From assembly GCA_015059965.1 (NCBI GenBank), contig SUZM01000004.1, positions 62,001 to 126,000 of the forward strand: a stretch of DNA of 64,000 nucleotides, in the 5' to 3' direction. This DNA comes from Rikenellaceae bacterium (GTDB taxonomy: Bacteria; Bacteroidota; Bacteroidia; Bacteroidales; Rikenellaceae). The notes beneath the pieces were generated by a model, which did no database searches, was not told the DNA's origin, and worked only from the letters and a program-made list of their open reading frames with translations. Positions 8,038 to 16,744 of this stretch are shown here, piece by piece (position 1 is the stretch's first letter; each line of letters starts with the position of its first letter). The translations under genes were made by a program, and so were the position numbers.

Positions 8038-8994
8038 CTATCCGTAGATCTCTACCCATGTTCGCGCCGTACCGCTGTACGAGGCGAGCTGATTCTCCAC
8101 ATACTTGATTGTCCGTTTCAACCCCTCGATGAGCGGGGTCTTGGGCCGCCAGCCCACCTCGCGACCTGCCGTTGAGAGGTCGGGGCGGCGTTCGCGGATC
8201 TCACCGTAACGGGCTGACAGGTGGTTGATTTGCGAACGGCTTCCCGTCAGGTCGATGATCTTCTCGGCCAGGGCGCGGATCGTGATTGGGGTGTCGCCCC
8301 CGAGATCGAGAGTCCGCGGCGGAGTGGCGGGTGTCGCCTCCATCAGCGCGATCAGCCCATCGGCGATGTCGCCCGCCCAGGCGAAGCTGCGCACCTGCTC
8401 TCCGCTGCCAAAGATCGTGATTTCGCGGTTCTGGAGGGCCGAGGCGATCATGCGTGTCACCACGCGCCGATCGTTCAGGTCGCACCCCGACCCGTAGGTG
8501 TTGAAGAGCCTTGCGATGCGGCAATCCACGCCATACTCCGCAGCGTAGGCGCGGTGGATCATCTCGGCTGCCCGCACCCCTTCGATCATGGCCGCGCGTC
8601 TCTCCCGCGGGTCGAACTCCGGGCGTGAGCTGTTGTCGTAGATCACCGCCGAGGAGGCGTAGAGCACCTTCGAGAACTTCGTTCGGGCATTTTCCAGGGT
8701 GTTGAACGACCCCTGCAGATAGGTTTGCAATGCCTCGACCGGCAGCTGTTTGTCATAGCTCAGGCGTGTCGGGGCACAGAGGTTGTAGATCTCGTCGCAA
8801 CGGATGGTGAAGGGGGTAACGATGTTGTGGCGCACGAAGTGAAAGCGCGTGCGCTCCGTGTCGCGCAGCAGGGGCGACGAAGAGAGTTCGCGTGAGTCTA
8901 CGCAGTAGACCTCGTATCCGCGTTGGAGGAGTTTTAGGGCAAGGTGGGTGCCGATCAGCCCCACACCTCCCAGAATAACGACTTTTTTTTGCAT
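8038..8994 (-). CDS. UXS-like SDR (NAD-dependent epimerase/dehydratase family) lacking catalytic Tyr and Lys
   Basis: A 318-residue extended short-chain dehydrogenase related to UDP-glucuronate decarboxylase. The NAD-binding motif GGVGLIG is at 9-15. UXS-like blocks follow: YASSAVIYD (112-120), RIARLFNTYG, DRRVVTRMI, FGSGEQVRSFAWAGDIADG, and RRPDLSTAGREVGWRP. Where UXS enzymes have YDEGKR (the YxxxK catalytic pair) this protein reads MIEGVR: Met136 and Val140, codons checked at 8587-8589 and 8575-8577. The loop before the pair is also about 8-10 residues shorter. The fold looks intact but canonical SDR chemistry is not expected. It sits at the 3' end of the dxr-rseP-radA block, 60 bases after radA. 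It may be a binding or regulatory homologue; function unknown. Confidence 0.82.
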   Translation of the reverse strand: MQKKVVILGGVGLIGTHLALKLLQRGYEVYCVDSRELSSSPLLRDTERTRFHFVRHNIVTPFTIRCDEIYNLCAPTRLSYDKQLPVEALQTYLQGSFNTLENARTKFSKVLYASSAVIYDNSSRPEFDPRERRAAMIEGVRAAEMIHRAYAAEYGVDCRIARLFNTYGSGCDLNDRRVVTRMIASALQNREITIFGSGEQVRSFAWAGDIADGLIALMEATPATPPRTLDLGGDTPITIRALAEKIIDLTGSRSQINHLSARYGEIRERRPDLSTAGREVGWRPKTPLIEGLKRTIKYVENQLASYSGTARTWVEIYG

Positions 8995-9054
8995 GGCAGA
9001 GTTTTATCTCTCTGCCCTGCAATTTATATGCCGCCCGAGCCTTGGCCGTCGGGA

Positions 9055-10431
9055 CTATTCGCTATCCGTAGAGAAGAGGGCGCGGGGGAGTTGGTCGATG
9101 CGGTGGATGCGTACCACCTCGATCCCCTTCGGGAGCTTCATCTTTTGGGGCAGGAAGCCCGACACAATGATGCGTTTGAATCCGTGGCGGGCCGCCTCGC
9201 TGATGCGCTGCTCGCTCCGGGGGGCGGGGCGCACCTCGCCCGAGAGGCCGATCTCGGCTGCGCAGCATACGCCATCCAAAATCGGACGGTCGTAGTAGGA
9301 GGAGATCACCGCGGCCACTACCGCCAGGTCGAGCCCCGTGTCGGCAATCTTGAATCCGCCGGCAAAGTTCAGGAAGACATCCTTCTGGAACATCTTCATG
9401 CCGACCCGCTTTTCCAGCACCGCCAGGAGCATGTTCATGCGGCGACCGTCGTAGCCGGTAGCCGAGCGCTGCGGAGTGCCGTAGGCGGCCGAGCCGACCA
9501 GCGCCTGCACCTCGATCAGGTAGGGGCGTATGCCGTCTACCGAGGCTCCGACAGCGATGCCGCTCAGGGGCTCATCGTAGTGCGACATCAGAATCTCGGA
9601 GGGGTTTTCCACCTCCTTGAGCCCCTCCTCGGCCATCTCAAATACGCCAATCTCGAAGGTGGCTCCAAAGCGGTTTTTGATCCCACGCAGGATGCGGTAG
9701 CTCAGGTTGCTGTCCCCCTCGAATTGCAGCACCACATCCACAATGTGCTCCAGAATCTTCGGCCCGGCAATCGTGCCGTCTTTGGTGATGTGGCCGATGA
9801 TGAAGATCGAGACCCCGAGCCTCTTGGCCACCTTTAGGAGCGTGGCGGCGCACTCGCGGATCTGCGATACGGAGCCGGCCGAAGAGTCGATCAGTTCGGT
9901 GTAGATGGTCTGTATGGAGTCGATTACGACCACGTCGGGCCGCTGTTCGCGTATCTGGGTGGTGATATTCTCCAGCAGGGTCTCCGTGTAGATCAGACAC
10001 TCCTCGTTGCCAATGCCTAAGCGGTCGGCCCGCATCTTGATCTGCTCGGCCGACTCCTCACCCGAGACGTAGAGGGTCTTCAACCCATTGTCGGCTAAAG
10101 CGATCTGTAGCGAAAGGGTCGATTTTCCGATACCGGGTTCGCCGCCCAGCAGGATCAGGGAGCCCGGAACCAGGCCTCCGCCCAGTACGCGGTTCACCTC
10201 GCGGTTCCCGGTGTCGATGCGGCGGGTCTCGCTCTTGCGGATCTCCTTCACGCGCTCGGGGCGGTGTGCGGGAAGCTCCCCGGCGAGGGTGGTCGCCACC
10301 GACGAACTCTCCTTTGCGATCACCTCTTCGGTGAAGCTGTTCCACTCGCCGCACGAGGGGCAGCGGCCGAGCCACTTGGGGGCCTCGAAGCCGCAATTGC
10401 CACAAAAATATGCCTTCTTGACTTTGGCCAT
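9055..10431 (-). CDS. radA: DNA repair protein RadA (Sms)
   Basis: RecA-like ATPase that drives branch migration of recombination intermediates. At 458 residues it has the standard architecture: zinc finger CGNCG...CPSCG (10-28), Walker A GGEPGIGKST (96-105), the RadA-specific KNRFG motif (near 256), and a C-terminal Lon-protease-like domain without the protease active site. It lies between rseP (54 bases upstream) and the SDR gene, probably in the same transcript, since no -7 box was seen in the gap. Confidence 0.97.
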   Translation of the reverse strand: MAKVKKAYFCGNCGFEAPKWLGRCPSCGEWNSFTEEVIAKESSSVATTLAGELPAHRPERVKEIRKSETRRIDTGNREVNRVLGGGLVPGSLILLGGEPGIGKSTLSLQIALADNGLKTLYVSGEESAEQIKMRADRLGIGNEECLIYTETLLENITTQIREQRPDVVVIDSIQTIYTELIDSSAGSVSQIRECAATLLKVAKRLGVSIFIIGHITKDGTIAGPKILEHIVDVVLQFEGDSNLSYRILRGIKNRFGATFEIGVFEMAEEGLKEVENPSEILMSHYDEPLSGIAVGASVDGIRPYLIEVQALVGSAAYGTPQRSATGYDGRRMNMLLAVLEKRVGMKMFQKDVFLNFAGGFKIADTGLDLAVVAAVISSYYDRPILDGVCCAAEIGLSGEVRPAPRSEQRISEAARHGFKRIIVSGFLPQKMKLPKGIEVVRIHRIDQLPRALFSTDSE

Positions 10432-10485
10432 GGGGTTCTATTTTGGGGGTATGAGCATCAGTTGTCAGTACGCCTTTGCGGGGCC

Positions 10486-11802
10486 CTACTTAATGAGGAA
10501 GCGGTAGATGTCGTTGCCGTTGGCATAGAGCAACAGCCCCAGCAGCAGGAATAATCCGATGTATTGGGCCACCTCGAGGAATTTGTCGCTCAGCTTGCGC
10601 CCGGTGATCATCTCCCAGAGCGTGAAGAGGGCGTGTCCGCCATCCAGACCCGGGATCGGCAGGATGTTCATCACCGCCAGAATGATCGAGAGGAAGGCGC
10701 ACTTCGACCAGAAGTCGAGCCAGTTCCACTCCGACGAGAAGATCGAGCCGATGGCGATGAATCCGCCCAGCTCCTCATACATCTTGGTCTTGGGTTGTAC
10801 GATGAGCTTCAGCTGCTCCCAGTAGGAGCTGATCACGCGCCCGCAGCGCTTGATGCCTGCGGGGATCGACTCCAGCAGGGTGTAGTGGCGCGTGCGCACG
10901 GGGAAGGGGGCGAGCTGTACGCCGATCATGCCGGCCGTATCCACCGGAACGGCGAGTTGGAGCTCCCTCTCTCCGCGCACCAGGGTCAGGCGGGCCGTGT
11001 CCCCCTTGATCTTGCGCAACTCGGCCGAGAGGGTAGGGGCATCGGTGCTCCGCAACTCACCCAGGGCAATTATGCGGTCTCCGGCTTGCAGACCGGCTCG
11101 TTGAGCCCCCTCCGAGACCACGCTGTCGATCTTAAAAGGAATGATCGGTGTGCAGAACCCGGCATACTCCTCGCGGCGGCGCATATCGATCAGCTCCTCG
11201 AGGCTGAGGTCGATCACCACCTCACGCCCTGCGCGGTTCACCACCACCGAGCGGCCTTTGTCGGTGATCAAAAGGCTGGTGGTGATGTCGTTCATCTGGT
11301 CGATCTGCTCGCCGTCGATGCTTACAATGCGGTCGCCATCCTCAAATCCGAAGCTCTTGGCCCGCTCATTGAAGAGGTAGCCCCACTCGGCATCGTGGTT
11401 CGAGAGGTAGCGGTCGCCCCAAACGTAGCTGATGCCGCAGTAGATCACCAGGGCCAGCAGGATGTTCATGATCACGCCGGCCACCATCACCATAAAGCGC
11501 TGCCAGGCGGGCTTCGAGCGGAACTCCCACGGCTGTACGGGCTGTTTGAGCTGCTCGGTGTCCATCGACTCGTCGATCATGCCCGAGATCTTCACATAGC
11601 CACCCAGAGGCAACCAGCCGAGTCCATACTCGGTATCCTTGTACTGAAATTTGAAGAGGGAAAACCAGGGATCGAAGAAGATGTAGAACTTCTCGACGCG
11701 AATCTTGAAGATGCGGGCCATCAGAAAGTGGCCGAATTCGTGAAGGCCCACCAGAAGCGTAAAGGCCAGAAAGAGTTGTGCGACTTTAATTAAAATATCC
11801 AT
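10486..11802 (-). CDS. rseP: Site-2 zinc metalloprotease RseP
   Basis: Intramembrane protease that cleaves transmembrane segments, typically anti-sigma factors or signal-peptide remnants. The zinc motif HEFGH is at 21-25 in the first membrane segment and the third ligand in NILPIPGLDGGHALF (about 380-394). Two PDZ-like units lie between (GFEDGDRIVSIDGEQI; AGLQAGDRIIALGEL). At 438 residues it is full length. Gene order dxr-rseP is conserved in Bacteroidota. The 85-base gap from dxr shows no promoter box, suggesting cotranscription. Confidence 0.96.
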   Translation of the reverse strand: MDILIKVAQLFLAFTLLVGLHEFGHFLMARIFKIRVEKFYIFFDPWFSLFKFQYKDTEYGLGWLPLGGYVKISGMIDESMDTEQLKQPVQPWEFRSKPAWQRFMVMVAGVIMNILLALVIYCGISYVWGDRYLSNHDAEWGYLFNERAKSFGFEDGDRIVSIDGEQIDQMNDITTSLLITDKGRSVVVNRAGREVVIDLSLEELIDMRRREEYAGFCTPIIPFKIDSVVSEGAQRAGLQAGDRIIALGELRSTDAPTLSAELRKIKGDTARLTLVRGERELQLAVPVDTAGMIGVQLAPFPVRTRHYTLLESIPAGIKRCGRVISSYWEQLKLIVQPKTKMYEELGGFIAIGSIFSSEWNWLDFWSKCAFLSIILAVMNILPIPGLDGGHALFTLWEMITGRKLSDKFLEVAQYIGLFLLLGLLLYANGNDIYRFLIK

Positions 11803-11887
11803 TTCGATGCGTTAAATAAATTTCGGTGTTGGGTTGTGATTGCAATTTGCTGTTTTTCGGGTTGTGTGTCGATCTTGCGCAGTCCCC

Positions 11888-13039
11888 TTAGAGCTTCAGG
11901 TATTCGCGGGCCAGGCGGCGCGACTCCTCGTTCGAGCGGGCATACTCTTCCAGGGAGGGTTTTGCGATGAAGTCGGCCTTGTCGAGGGCGTAACGGATCG
12001 CCCCCACGATGTCGTTGTAGCCGCAACGATGTCCGAGGAAGGCCGCCACGGCCACCTCGTTTGCGCCGTTCATCGTGCAGGCGGCCGTGCCTCCGCGCCT
12101 CAGGCAGTCGTAGGCAATCCCCAGAGCCGGATACTTCTCGTGGTCCACCTCCGCAAAGCTCAGGGTGGGGTGGTCGCGGAACGAAAAACGCTCCTCGGGG
12201 CGGTTGGCCCGCTCGGGGAACATCAGCGCCAGGCTGATCGGCATCCGCATATCGGGGGTGCCGAGTTGTGCTTTGATGGCTCCATCCTCAAACTCGACCA
12301 TCGAGTGGATGATCGATTGCGGATGGATCACCACATCAATCTTCTCGGCCGGCATGCCGAAGAGCCAGTGGGCCTCGATCACCTCAAAGCCCTTGTTTAC
12401 GAGCGTGGCCGAGTCGATGGTGATCTTGGCTCCCATCGACCACTGGGGATGTTGCAGAGCCCGTTCGGGAGTTACGTCGGCCAGCTCCTCGCGCTTCAGG
12501 TCGCGCAGGGCCCCTCCCGAGCAGGTGATGATCAGCCGCCTGAGGGGGGCTGTTTCCCCCATCAGACACTGGAAGATGGCCGAGTGCTCGGAGTCGATCG
12601 GCAGGATCGGAGCCTGCTTTTCGCGTGCGAGGCGCATCACATAGTCGCCACCCACTACCAGCGACTCCTTGTTGGCCAGGGCGAGCTTCTTGCCCGCCGA
12701 GAGGGCGGCCACCGTGGGGTGCAGTCCGGCATAGCCCACCAGGGCATTCACCACGGTCGATACCGAGCCCTGTGCGGCACACTGCGCCACGGCCTCCGTG
12801 CCGGCGTAGACCTTCGTGTCGCTATCCTTGAGGGCCTCTTTCAGGGGGGTGTAGTATTGTTCGTCGGCGATCACCACGCTGTCGGCATCGAAGGCGCGGG
12901 CCTGCTCGGCCAGCCGCTGCCAGTTGGCATGGGCGGTCAGGGTCTGCACCTCAAAGCGTTCGCTGTTTTCGCGGACGATATCCAGAGTCTGCTCGCCGAT
13001 TGATCCGGTCGAGCCCAACAAAACGATCTTCTCTCTCAT
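11888..13039 (-). CDS. dxr: 1-deoxy-D-xylulose-5-phosphate reductoisomerase
   Basis: Second enzyme of the MEP isoprenoid pathway, converting DXP to MEP with NADPH; fosmidomycin target. The NADPH motif GSTGSIGEQTLDIV is at 9-22, the metal-binding segment LPIDSEHSAIFQ near 148-159, and GAKITIDSATLVNKG and IHPQSIIHSMVEF follow in order. Length 383 residues is normal. First housekeeping gene of the - strand block; the M23-like gene lies 123 bases upstream on the same strand. Confidence 0.97.
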   Translation of the reverse strand: MREKIVLLGSTGSIGEQTLDIVRENSERFEVQTLTAHANWQRLAEQARAFDADSVVIADEQYYTPLKEALKDSDTKVYAGTEAVAQCAAQGSVSTVVNALVGYAGLHPTVAALSAGKKLALANKESLVVGGDYVMRLAREKQAPILPIDSEHSAIFQCLMGETAPLRRLIITCSGGALRDLKREELADVTPERALQHPQWSMGAKITIDSATLVNKGFEVIEAHWLFGMPAEKIDVVIHPQSIIHSMVEFEDGAIKAQLGTPDMRMPISLALMFPERANRPEERFSFRDHPTLSFAEVDHEKYPALGIAYDCLRRGGTAACTMNGANEVAVAAFLGHRCGYNDIVGAIRYALDKADFIAKPSLEEYARSNEESRRLAREYLKL

Positions 13040-13162
13040 CTTTCGATTCTATAAACGGTCGAGGACAATTTACGATTCACGATTCACAATGATTGGTTCG
13101 TCTATGTGAATTTAACCTAATTCCCTTATAATATAAATTTGCTGCGTCAGCCTGATTTTGAA

Positions 13163-14029
13163 TTAAAAAATAATGTACGCCTCGGGGTCTACGGCCTTGC
13201 CGTTGCTCCAAAGCTCGAACTCAAAGGGGCGTAACCCCTCGCGGCTGTTGTCGCCCGTAACGCCAATCAACTCTCCGGCCTTTACGCGCTGACCTGCCGT
13301 GACGTTCGAGCGGGTGAGGTTGCGGTAGAAGGAGATGAGGTTGGCGTTGTGCTGGATGGCGATCACATGGCCCGCATCGGGAGTCCAGAGCGACTGGATG
13401 ACCGTTCCACCCTCCACCGCAGCCACCTCGGCCTCGGGTTCGGTGGCCAGGCGTACGCCGTAGAGCTGCTCCTTGGCATTGAAGGGGCGGGTGATGATTC
13501 CCTCCACGGGGGTGATCATCTCCACGGCCTCACGCACCGAACGGCGCGAGGCGGCCGAACCCCCAAGGCTGTAGGGGCCTTCGCCCTCCATCTGTGCGCG
13601 CAGGGCCGAGTCGGCGGCATTGGTCTCGACAAGTGTCTTGTCCAGCTTCAGGGTGTCGCTCTCCAGGCGACTGCGCACCACGGGAGAGCGGCCGTCCAGC
13701 ACCAGGGCGATGTTCTCGTTGTAGGTGAGCATGTCGGCAATCACCCGTTCCATGGAGTCCAGGCGCATGATGTTGCTCACCAGGTTTTCGCGCGAGCGGG
13801 TGGCCTCGGTGCGGTAGCCCGGCAGAAACTCCAGCACGGGGGTGTAGGCCACCAGGATCAGAATCAGGATAAAGAGCACCAGCACCAGGGCCATAAAGCC
13901 CGAAAACAATCCGGCGGGTGAGAGGTGCATGTACCACTCCTCTTCGCCCGACGAGGCGTGCTGCATCACCACGCGGCGCTTGCGACGAGCTTCGCGCCAC
14001 CAGGAGGCAATATTCCGAAAGCGTTTCAT
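13163..14029 (-). CDS. M23-family (LytM-like) envelope protein with zinc ligands lost
   Basis: A 288-residue protein anchored in the inner membrane by one segment (about residues 41-62), then a helical stretch (65-130) and a C-terminal LytM/M23 fold. In active M23 peptidases the zinc is held by HxxxD and HxH. Here the first motif reads LYGVRLA (His to Leu, Asp to Arg) and the last reads PFEFELW instead of HLHFEV. Only the His in IAIQHNANLISFY remains. This pattern matches LytM factors such as EnvC and NlpD, which activate amidases rather than cut peptidoglycan themselves. It has its own promoter, and precedes dxr-rseP. Confidence 0.85.
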   Translation of the reverse strand: MKRFRNIASWWREARRKRRVVMQHASSGEEEWYMHLSPAGLFSGFMALVLVLFILILILVAYTPVLEFLPGYRTEATRSRENLVSNIMRLDSMERVIADMLTYNENIALVLDGRSPVVRSRLESDTLKLDKTLVETNAADSALRAQMEGEGPYSLGGSAASRRSVREAVEMITPVEGIITRPFNAKEQLYGVRLATEPEAEVAAVEGGTVIQSLWTPDAGHVIAIQHNANLISFYRNLTRSNVTAGQRVKAGELIGVTGDNSREGLRPFEFELWSNGKAVDPEAYIIF

Positions 14030-14064
14030 CTTCTTTAGCTTTAGCTATGGTTCTATACAACCGG

Positions 14065-14096
14065 CAAATTTACAAAAAAACGAAGAACCTGACAAA
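14065..14096 (-). promoter_or_regulatory. Promoter of the M23-like gene
   Basis: On the - strand, TTTG (complement of 14093-14096) and TAAATTTG (complement of 14065-14072) with 20-base spacing, a full consensus match. It lies 36 bases from the start codon. Confidence 0.82.
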
Positions 14097-14151
14097 CATA
14101 TTTCTCACTTGGAACCAAAAGAGTCGAAATATTCACTTGCAATGGCTCTTA

Positions 14152-14175
14152 TTTGCCATCTTTTTACTACCTTTG
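14152..14175 (+). promoter_or_regulatory. Candidate promoter of the nucleotidyltransferase gene
   Basis: -7 box TACCTTTG at 14168-14175. No TTG at 17-21 bases, but TTTG at 14152-14155 stands exactly 12 bases upstream. The ATG is 31 bases downstream. Confidence 0.6.
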
Positions 14176-14206
14176 TCCGCTGGAAATCAATCAAAAATCA
14201 GATACA

Positions 14207-15115
14207 ATGGTAAAACCTACTCTTTTGGTACTGGCTGCGGGCATGGGCTCGCGCTACGGATCGCTCAAGCAGATGGATGGTGTCGGTCCCAACGGTGAGG
14301 CGATCATCGACTATTCGGTTTACGATGCCATTCGTGCCGGTTTTGGCAAGGTGGTATTTGTCATTCGCGAGAGCTTCGGCAAGGATTTTCGCGAGATCTT
14401 CAACGCGGAGCGCTTTGGCGGTAAGATCGAGGTACGCTACGTCTACCAGGAGCTCGACCGCCTGCCCGAGGGTTTCACCGTGCCCGAGGGCCGCGAGAAG
14501 CCTTGGGGTACGAACCACGCCGTGATGATGGGTGCCCCCGAGATCAACGAGCCCTTCGCCGTGATCAATGCCGACGACTTCTACGGCGCCGATGCCTTCC
14601 GCGTAATGAGCGACTACCTGCAGAGCCTCTCCGAGAGCCAGAATCGCTACTGCATGGTGGCCTACGAACTCTCGAAGACCCTTTCGGAGAACGGTACCGT
14701 TTCGCGCGGTGTCTGCTCGGTGGATGGCGAGGGGAACCTCCAAGGTATGGTCGAGCGCACGCAGATTGAGCGCATGCCCGATGGGCGCATCCTCTATCAC
14801 GACGATGGCGCCGATGAGGAGCTCGAGGAGATGACTCCGGTGTCGATGAACCTCTTCGGCTTTACGCCCGACTACTTCACCCACTCCGAGGCCTTCTTTA
14901 AGGAGTTCTTGAAGGCCCGTGGTACGGAGCTTAAGTCGGAGTGCTATATGCCTATGATGGTCAATAAGTTGATCCAGGAGGGTACGGCTACGCTGCGCGT
15001 GCTGCGCTCCTCGGCCCGTTGGTTCGGTGTTACCTATCAGGCCGACCGTGAGCCCCTGCGCCAGCGCCTGGCCCAAATGCAGAGCGACGGAACCTACCCC
15101 GAGAAGTTGTGGTAG
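14207..15115 (+). CDS. Sugar-phosphate nucleotidyltransferase-like protein
   Basis: A 302-residue nucleotidyltransferase with the signature LAAGMGSRYGSLKQMDGVG (about 8-26) and the metal-binding NADDFYG (near 122). It resembles the RmlA/GalU fold, but the acceptor sugar phosphate cannot be told from sequence. ATG at 14207 (MVKPTLLVLAAGMG) is preferred over an upstream in-frame ATG because the latter lies upstream of or inside the promoter box. Homologues in Bacteroides are annotated simply as nucleotidyltransferase. It appears monocistronic, ending in a clear terminator. Confidence 0.83.
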   Translation: MVKPTLLVLAAGMGSRYGSLKQMDGVGPNGEAIIDYSVYDAIRAGFGKVVFVIRESFGKDFREIFNAERFGGKIEVRYVYQELDRLPEGFTVPEGREKPWGTNHAVMMGAPEINEPFAVINADDFYGADAFRVMSDYLQSLSESQNRYCMVAYELSKTLSENGTVSRGVCSVDGEGNLQGMVERTQIERMPDGRILYHDDGADEELEEMTPVSMNLFGFTPDYFTHSEAFFKEFLKARGTELKSECYMPMMVNKLIQEGTATLRVLRSSARWFGVTYQADREPLRQRLAQMQSDGTYPEKLW

Positions 15116-15264
15116 AGGAGCTGACGCTGGAAGAAAAGAAGCTGTCTAACAAGGTGTTTTCTGCGTTACGCTTGCCCTCAAAATGCTCATTTACACCGAG
15201 TAAACTCTGCTTTTTCGGGCTGCGCAAGCCTTGAAATCCCTCATGTTATACAACTTCAAACAAT

Positions 15265-15305
15265 CAGGGTGTGTCTAAAAACTTATTAGACACACCCCTG
15301 TTTTA
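15265..15305 (+). terminator. Terminator after the nucleotidyltransferase gene
   Basis: Inverted repeat GGGTGTGTCTAA (15267-15278) with TTAGACACACCC (15286-15297), 7-base loop, followed by CCTGTTTTA. It lies between convergent genes. The preceding 145 bases (15116-15260) hold nothing I recognise. Confidence 0.8.
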
Positions 15306-15318
15306 TCACCTCTGTTTG

Positions 15319-16590
15319 TTAGTATTTCCCCTTCCAAAGCTCCGCAATGCGTTGGGCAATTTTGGTCTCGGTTGCATTTTGTGAATCGGGCTCATAGAAC
15401 CGGGTGCCCGAGAGCCCCTCGGGCAGGAACTCCAGCTCGGCAAAGTGTCCGGCATAGTCGTGGGCATACTTGTAGCCCTTGCTGTAACCCGCCTGCTCCA
15501 TGAGCTTGGTGGGGGCGTTGCGCAGATGGAGGGGTACGGGACGGTTGGTGGTGTCGTGCTCCACGAGCTGCAGGGCGCGGTTGATGGCCATGTAGGCCGA
15601 GTTGCTCTTCGGGGAGGTGGCCAGATAGATCGTCGTCTCGGCTAAGGTGATGCGTGCCTCGGGCATGCCGATCTTGTGTACCGTATCGAAGCAGGCGTTG
15701 GCTAAGAGCAGGGCATTGGGGTTGGCCAGGCCGATATCCTCCGAGGCGAGGATCACCAGGCGGCGGGCAATGAAGCGGGGCTCCTCTCCGCCGGCCAACA
15801 TGCGGGCCAGGTAGTAGATCGCGGCGTTGGGATCGCTGCCCCGCACCGACTTGATGAAGGCCGAGATCACGTCGTAGTGTTGCTCGCCGTTTTTGTCGTA
15901 GAGGGCAATGTTCTGCTGCAGGCACTCGGTGACGTAGTCGTCCGTGATGGTGATCTTTCCGGCTGTGGCTCCGGCAATGATATCCAGAATGTTGAGCAGC
16001 TTGCGGGCATCGCCTCCCGAGAAGGTGAAGAGCGCCTCGGTCTCAACGACCTCCACCTCGCGATCCTTCAACCCCTCGTCCGACGTAAGGGCACGCTCCA
16101 GGAGTTGCTGAAGCTCCTCGTTGGTCATCGACTTGAGGATGTATACCTGGCAGCGGCTTAGGAGAGGCGAGATCACCTCGAATGAGGGGTTCTCGGTCGT
16201 GGCTCCGATCAGGGTAACCACCCCCTGCTCGACGGCCCCTAACAGCGAATCCTGCTGGCTTTTGTTGAAACGGTGAATCTCATCGATAAAGAGCAGGGGG
16301 GTACGGCTGTTGAAGAAGCGCTGCTTCTTGGCCTGCTCGATCACCTCGCGCACCTCCTTCACACCGGCCGTTACGGCCGAGAGGGTGAACATCGGCCGCT
16401 CGAGCTGCGTGGCCACGAGCTTTGCCAGGGAGGTTTTGCCCACCCCCGGCGGTCCCCACAAAATAAACGAGGGGAGATTCCCCGTCTCGAGAAATTTCCG
16501 AAAAACCCCATTGGGGCCGACCAGATGCTGCTGGCCGATATAGGCATCGAGCGACTGGGGTCGCAGGCGTTCGGCTAAAGGTGCTGACAT
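15319..16590 (-). CDS. rarA: Replication-associated recombination protein RarA (MgsA)
   Basis: AAA+ ATPase related to clamp-loader subunits that acts at stalled replication forks. Walker [10 protein letters not shown] (about 45-53), Walker [15 protein letters not shown], sensor [11 protein letters not shown], and the RarA-specific C-terminal tetramerisation region ([14 protein letters not shown]...[12 protein letters not shown]). Length 423 residues is typical. It has its own promoter and ends 14 bases from a convergent terminator. Confidence 0.95.
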   Translation of the reverse strand: MSAPLAERLRPQSLDAYIGQQHLVGPNGVFRKFLETGNLPSFILWGPPGVGKTSLAKLVATQLERPMFTLSAVTAGVKEVREVIEQAKKQRFFNSRTPLLFIDEIHRFNKSQQDSLLGAVEQGVVTLIGATTENPSFEVISPLLSRCQVYILKSMTNEELQQLLERALTSDEGLKDREVEVVETEALFTFSGGDARKLLNILDIIAGATAGKITITDDYVTECLQQNIALYDKNGEQHYDVISAFIKSVRGSDPNAAIYYLARMLAGGEEPRFIARRLVILASEDIGLANPNALLLANACFDTVHKIGMPEARITLAETTIYLATSPKSNSAYMAINRALQLVEHDTTNRPVPLHLRNAPTKLMEQAGYSKGYKYAHDYAGHFAELEFLPEGLSGTRFYEPDSQNATETKIAQRIAELWKGKY

Positions 16591-16630
16591 AGGCGAATTG
16601 AATTAGAAATTCAAAATCTTTAGGGCCTTA

Positions 16631-16659
16631 CAAAGGTAATGAAAAACTTTAAAGTTCAA
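16631..16659 (-). promoter_or_regulatory. Promoter of rarA
   Basis: On the - strand, TACCTTTG (complement of 16631-16638) with TTG (complement of 16657-16659), spacing 18. It lies 41 bases from the ATG. Confidence 0.75.
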
Positions 16660-16681
16660 TCCCCTTTTGGGGCATAAAGAT

Positions 16682-16726
16682 AAAAAAACAAGAGATGGTG
16701 AAGAAAGACTCGGTCACCATCTCTTG
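16682..16726 (-). terminator. Terminator of aspS
   Basis: Perfect 13-base inverted repeat CAAGAGATGGTGA (16689-16701 with 16714-16726) followed on the - strand by seven T residues. It lies 19 bases after the aspS stop. Confidence 0.93.
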
Positions 16727-16744
16727 TTAATATTGGGGCTTTAC

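Noticed and set aside
8038..8994. Frameshift or sequencing error explaining the missing SDR catalytic pair
   Set aside because: The frame is continuous and the residues on both sides (RAA-IEG-RAAE) align without a shift; two separate codon changes would be needed.
15030..15227. A 65-codon - strand frame between the nucleotidyltransferase and rarA
   Set aside because: It overlaps the end of the nucleotidyltransferase in antisense, has no start context or known family, and cannot be supported. It could be a remnant of a dispersed repeat, which only a genome search would show.
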